Source: Thalassospira sp. MCCC 1A03138
Lineage (GTDB): Bacteria; Pseudomonadota; Alphaproteobacteria; Rhodospirillales; Thalassospiraceae
Length of the DNA stretch: 64,000 nt
Direction: 5' to 3'
NCBI RefSeq assembly: GCF_002115785.1
Contig: NZ_JFJY01000001.1
Location: 124,001-188,000 of the forward strand
The notes under the pieces are model-generated. The model ran no database searches and had not been told where the DNA came from. It saw only the letters and a program-made list of their open reading frames with translations. Of this stretch, positions 63,158 through 64,000 are shown one piece after another; position 1 is the first letter of the stretch, and every line of letters starts with the position of its first letter. Made by a program: the position numbers and the translations under genes.

Positions 63158-64000
63158 TTACCCCTGCTTGCGCACGGCCTCCGCACTGGCGACCACATCT
63201 TCAAGGTAACTCCGCCACGAAGGATCAACCGTAATCCCGAAAATATCGGTCAATGTCTGCTCGACATCGCCTACTGAAAGGTGATGTACCTCTTCCTCGC
63301 CCGTGCGCAGCCGGATGGTCAGGCGATTGTTCAGCAACGTGAACCTTGCATGCGGGGCGCTTCGCGCCACCATCAGAACCTTGGCAAAGCCGCTTTCGGG
63401 ATGGGTGCTGGCGTAAAAGTTCATCACCTCGTAATCGATATCCTCGACCGGAACGATATCGACCTCATGCACCGGCTTCCACACACCATCGCGTTCAAGC
63501 TCCGTCAGGTAACGGCCATTGCGTTCCCGCACCCGGAAGGTATCATGCGGGGAGACCTGTGGCACCGAAACGCCCAGCAAAAGCGGCGCGGTCGGTACAC
63601 AGCCACCCAGCCCGACATCAACCAGCCACGCCTCGCCATCCAGCGTGACGCGCATCGCCATGTGGCAGCGCGGCCGCGGGCCATCGCCCTCGTTATAACC
63701 CCACAAAACCCGCCCGGCGAGGCTTTCGACCTCAAAGCCAAGGCTGCGCAACACGCGGCGGAAAAGGCCGTTCTGCTCGAAGCAATAACCACCGCGTCCT
63801 TCAAGAATGATCTTGCGGTCGATATCCTCTGGCGCAAGGCTCACGCCCTTGCGACACAGCACATTGATCGCCTCGAACGGGATATGTGCAGGATGCAGCG
63901 CATGCAGATCGCGCAAAACCTCAAGGCTCGCCTCGCGCGGGCCGTCATAGCCGATCCGGGCAAAATAGGCATCCAGATCGACCTGCGGCTCAGGCAGCGG
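63158..64000 (-). CDS. nat: Arylamine N-acetyltransferase, 5' end missing
   Basis: Partial: the 5' end runs off the right edge; 280 codons are visible and the frame continues through 64000. NATs transfer acetyl from acetyl-CoA to arylamines and hydrazines via a cysteine. The catalytic triad is intact: Cys in GRGGYCFEQN, His in RPRCHMAM and Asp in LVDVGLGG. The N-terminal DLDAYFARIGYDGP and HIPFEAINVL are typical. Only a few N-terminal residues should be missing. Ends at a terminator. Confidence 0.92.
   Translation of the reverse strand, partial: PLPEPQVDLDAYFARIGYDGPREASLEVLRDLHALHPAHIPFEAINVLCRKGVSLAPEDIDRKIILEGRGGYCFEQNGLFRRVLRSLGFEVESLAGRVLWGYNEGDGPRPRCHMAMRVTLDGEAWLVDVGLGGCVPTAPLLLGVSVPQVSPHDTFRVRERNGRYLTELERDGVWKPVHEVDIVPVEDIDYEVMNFYASTHPESGFAKVLMVARSAPHARFTLLNNRLTIRLRTGEEEVHHLSVGDVEQTLTDIFGITVDPSWRSYLEDVVASAEAVRKQG

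Noticed and set aside
1-64000. Insertion sequences, integrases, phage genes, tRNA or rRNA genes
   Set aside because: I looked for transposase, integrase and structural RNA features on both strands and saw none.

Overview
The window is ordinary-density chromosomal DNA from a Gram-negative, aerobic alphaproteobacterium. Gene content and protein style (cytochrome bo oxidase, CUT1 and PAAT ABC importers, TonB/ECF iron uptake, sCache chemoreceptor, Gly- and PATR-repeat autotransporters) suggest a marine Rhodospirillales organism of the Thalassospira type. That assignment is inferred from protein resemblance; no rRNA or marker gene is present to prove it. I see no tRNA, rRNA, CRISPR array, insertion sequence, prophage or replication origin.

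Layout. 1-321: 5' end of cyoA, which runs off the left edge. 735-6480: an MHS-type MFS transporter, two divergent paralogous glutathione-transferase genes, a lipoprotein hydrolase, and a COG0523 zinc-chaperone GTPase behind a perfect Zur-like palindrome. 6540-11048: chemoreceptor with a 28-bp perfect palindrome at its 5' end, TspO, a CurA-like reductase and a DUF3750 protein. 11191-15908: divergent AraC regulator and vanillin/salicylaldehyde-type dehydrogenase, YaiI, and an MFS sugar-efflux-like transporter. 15986-19735: a four-gene polar amino acid ABC operon with a divergent FadR-type regulator carrying a perfect FadR-type operator. 19837-21942: cold-shock pair (DEAD-box helicase, then CspA). 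22264-24876: a sulfur operon consisting of a periplasmic tandem rhodanese, a YeeE/TsuA-type channel and a 125-residue Cys-rich NPC-repeat protein translationally coupled to the channel. I consider this the best candidate for an undescribed system. 25023-28014: TetR regulator, then nadK overlapping argE. 28289-33487: RND efflux pump (acrB, acrA) with a divergent TetR repressor and a palindromic operator. 33699-37068: secreted protein behind a CRP-type site, VOC protein, and a divergent SDR/AraC pair. 37204-39980: TrpXYZ-type ABC importer. 40032-41708: methyltransferase and YghX-type hydrolase. 41928-46254: FecI/FecR/TonB-receptor iron cascade with Fur-like boxes. 46368-54391: small cytochrome c, then two autotransporters sharing about 580 C-terminal residues and flanking a GAF-LytTR regulator. 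54676-63092: secreted hydrolase, then a FadR regulator, PLP-dependent lyase and CUT1 ABC importer in one unit, then a lone amino-acid-type binding protein. 63158-64000: arylamine N-acetyltransferase, cut by the right edge.

How the parts fit. Much of the window is uptake and efflux hardware with an adjacent dedicated regulator: Zur-type for zinc, FadR-type for amino acid and sugar importers, TetR for the drug pump, ECF/FecR/Fur for iron. Most transcription units end in clear hairpin terminators, and I used these to set operon limits. Start codons were moved inward from the longest reading frame wherever a Shine-Dalgarno sequence, signal peptide or family alignment favoured a shorter form.
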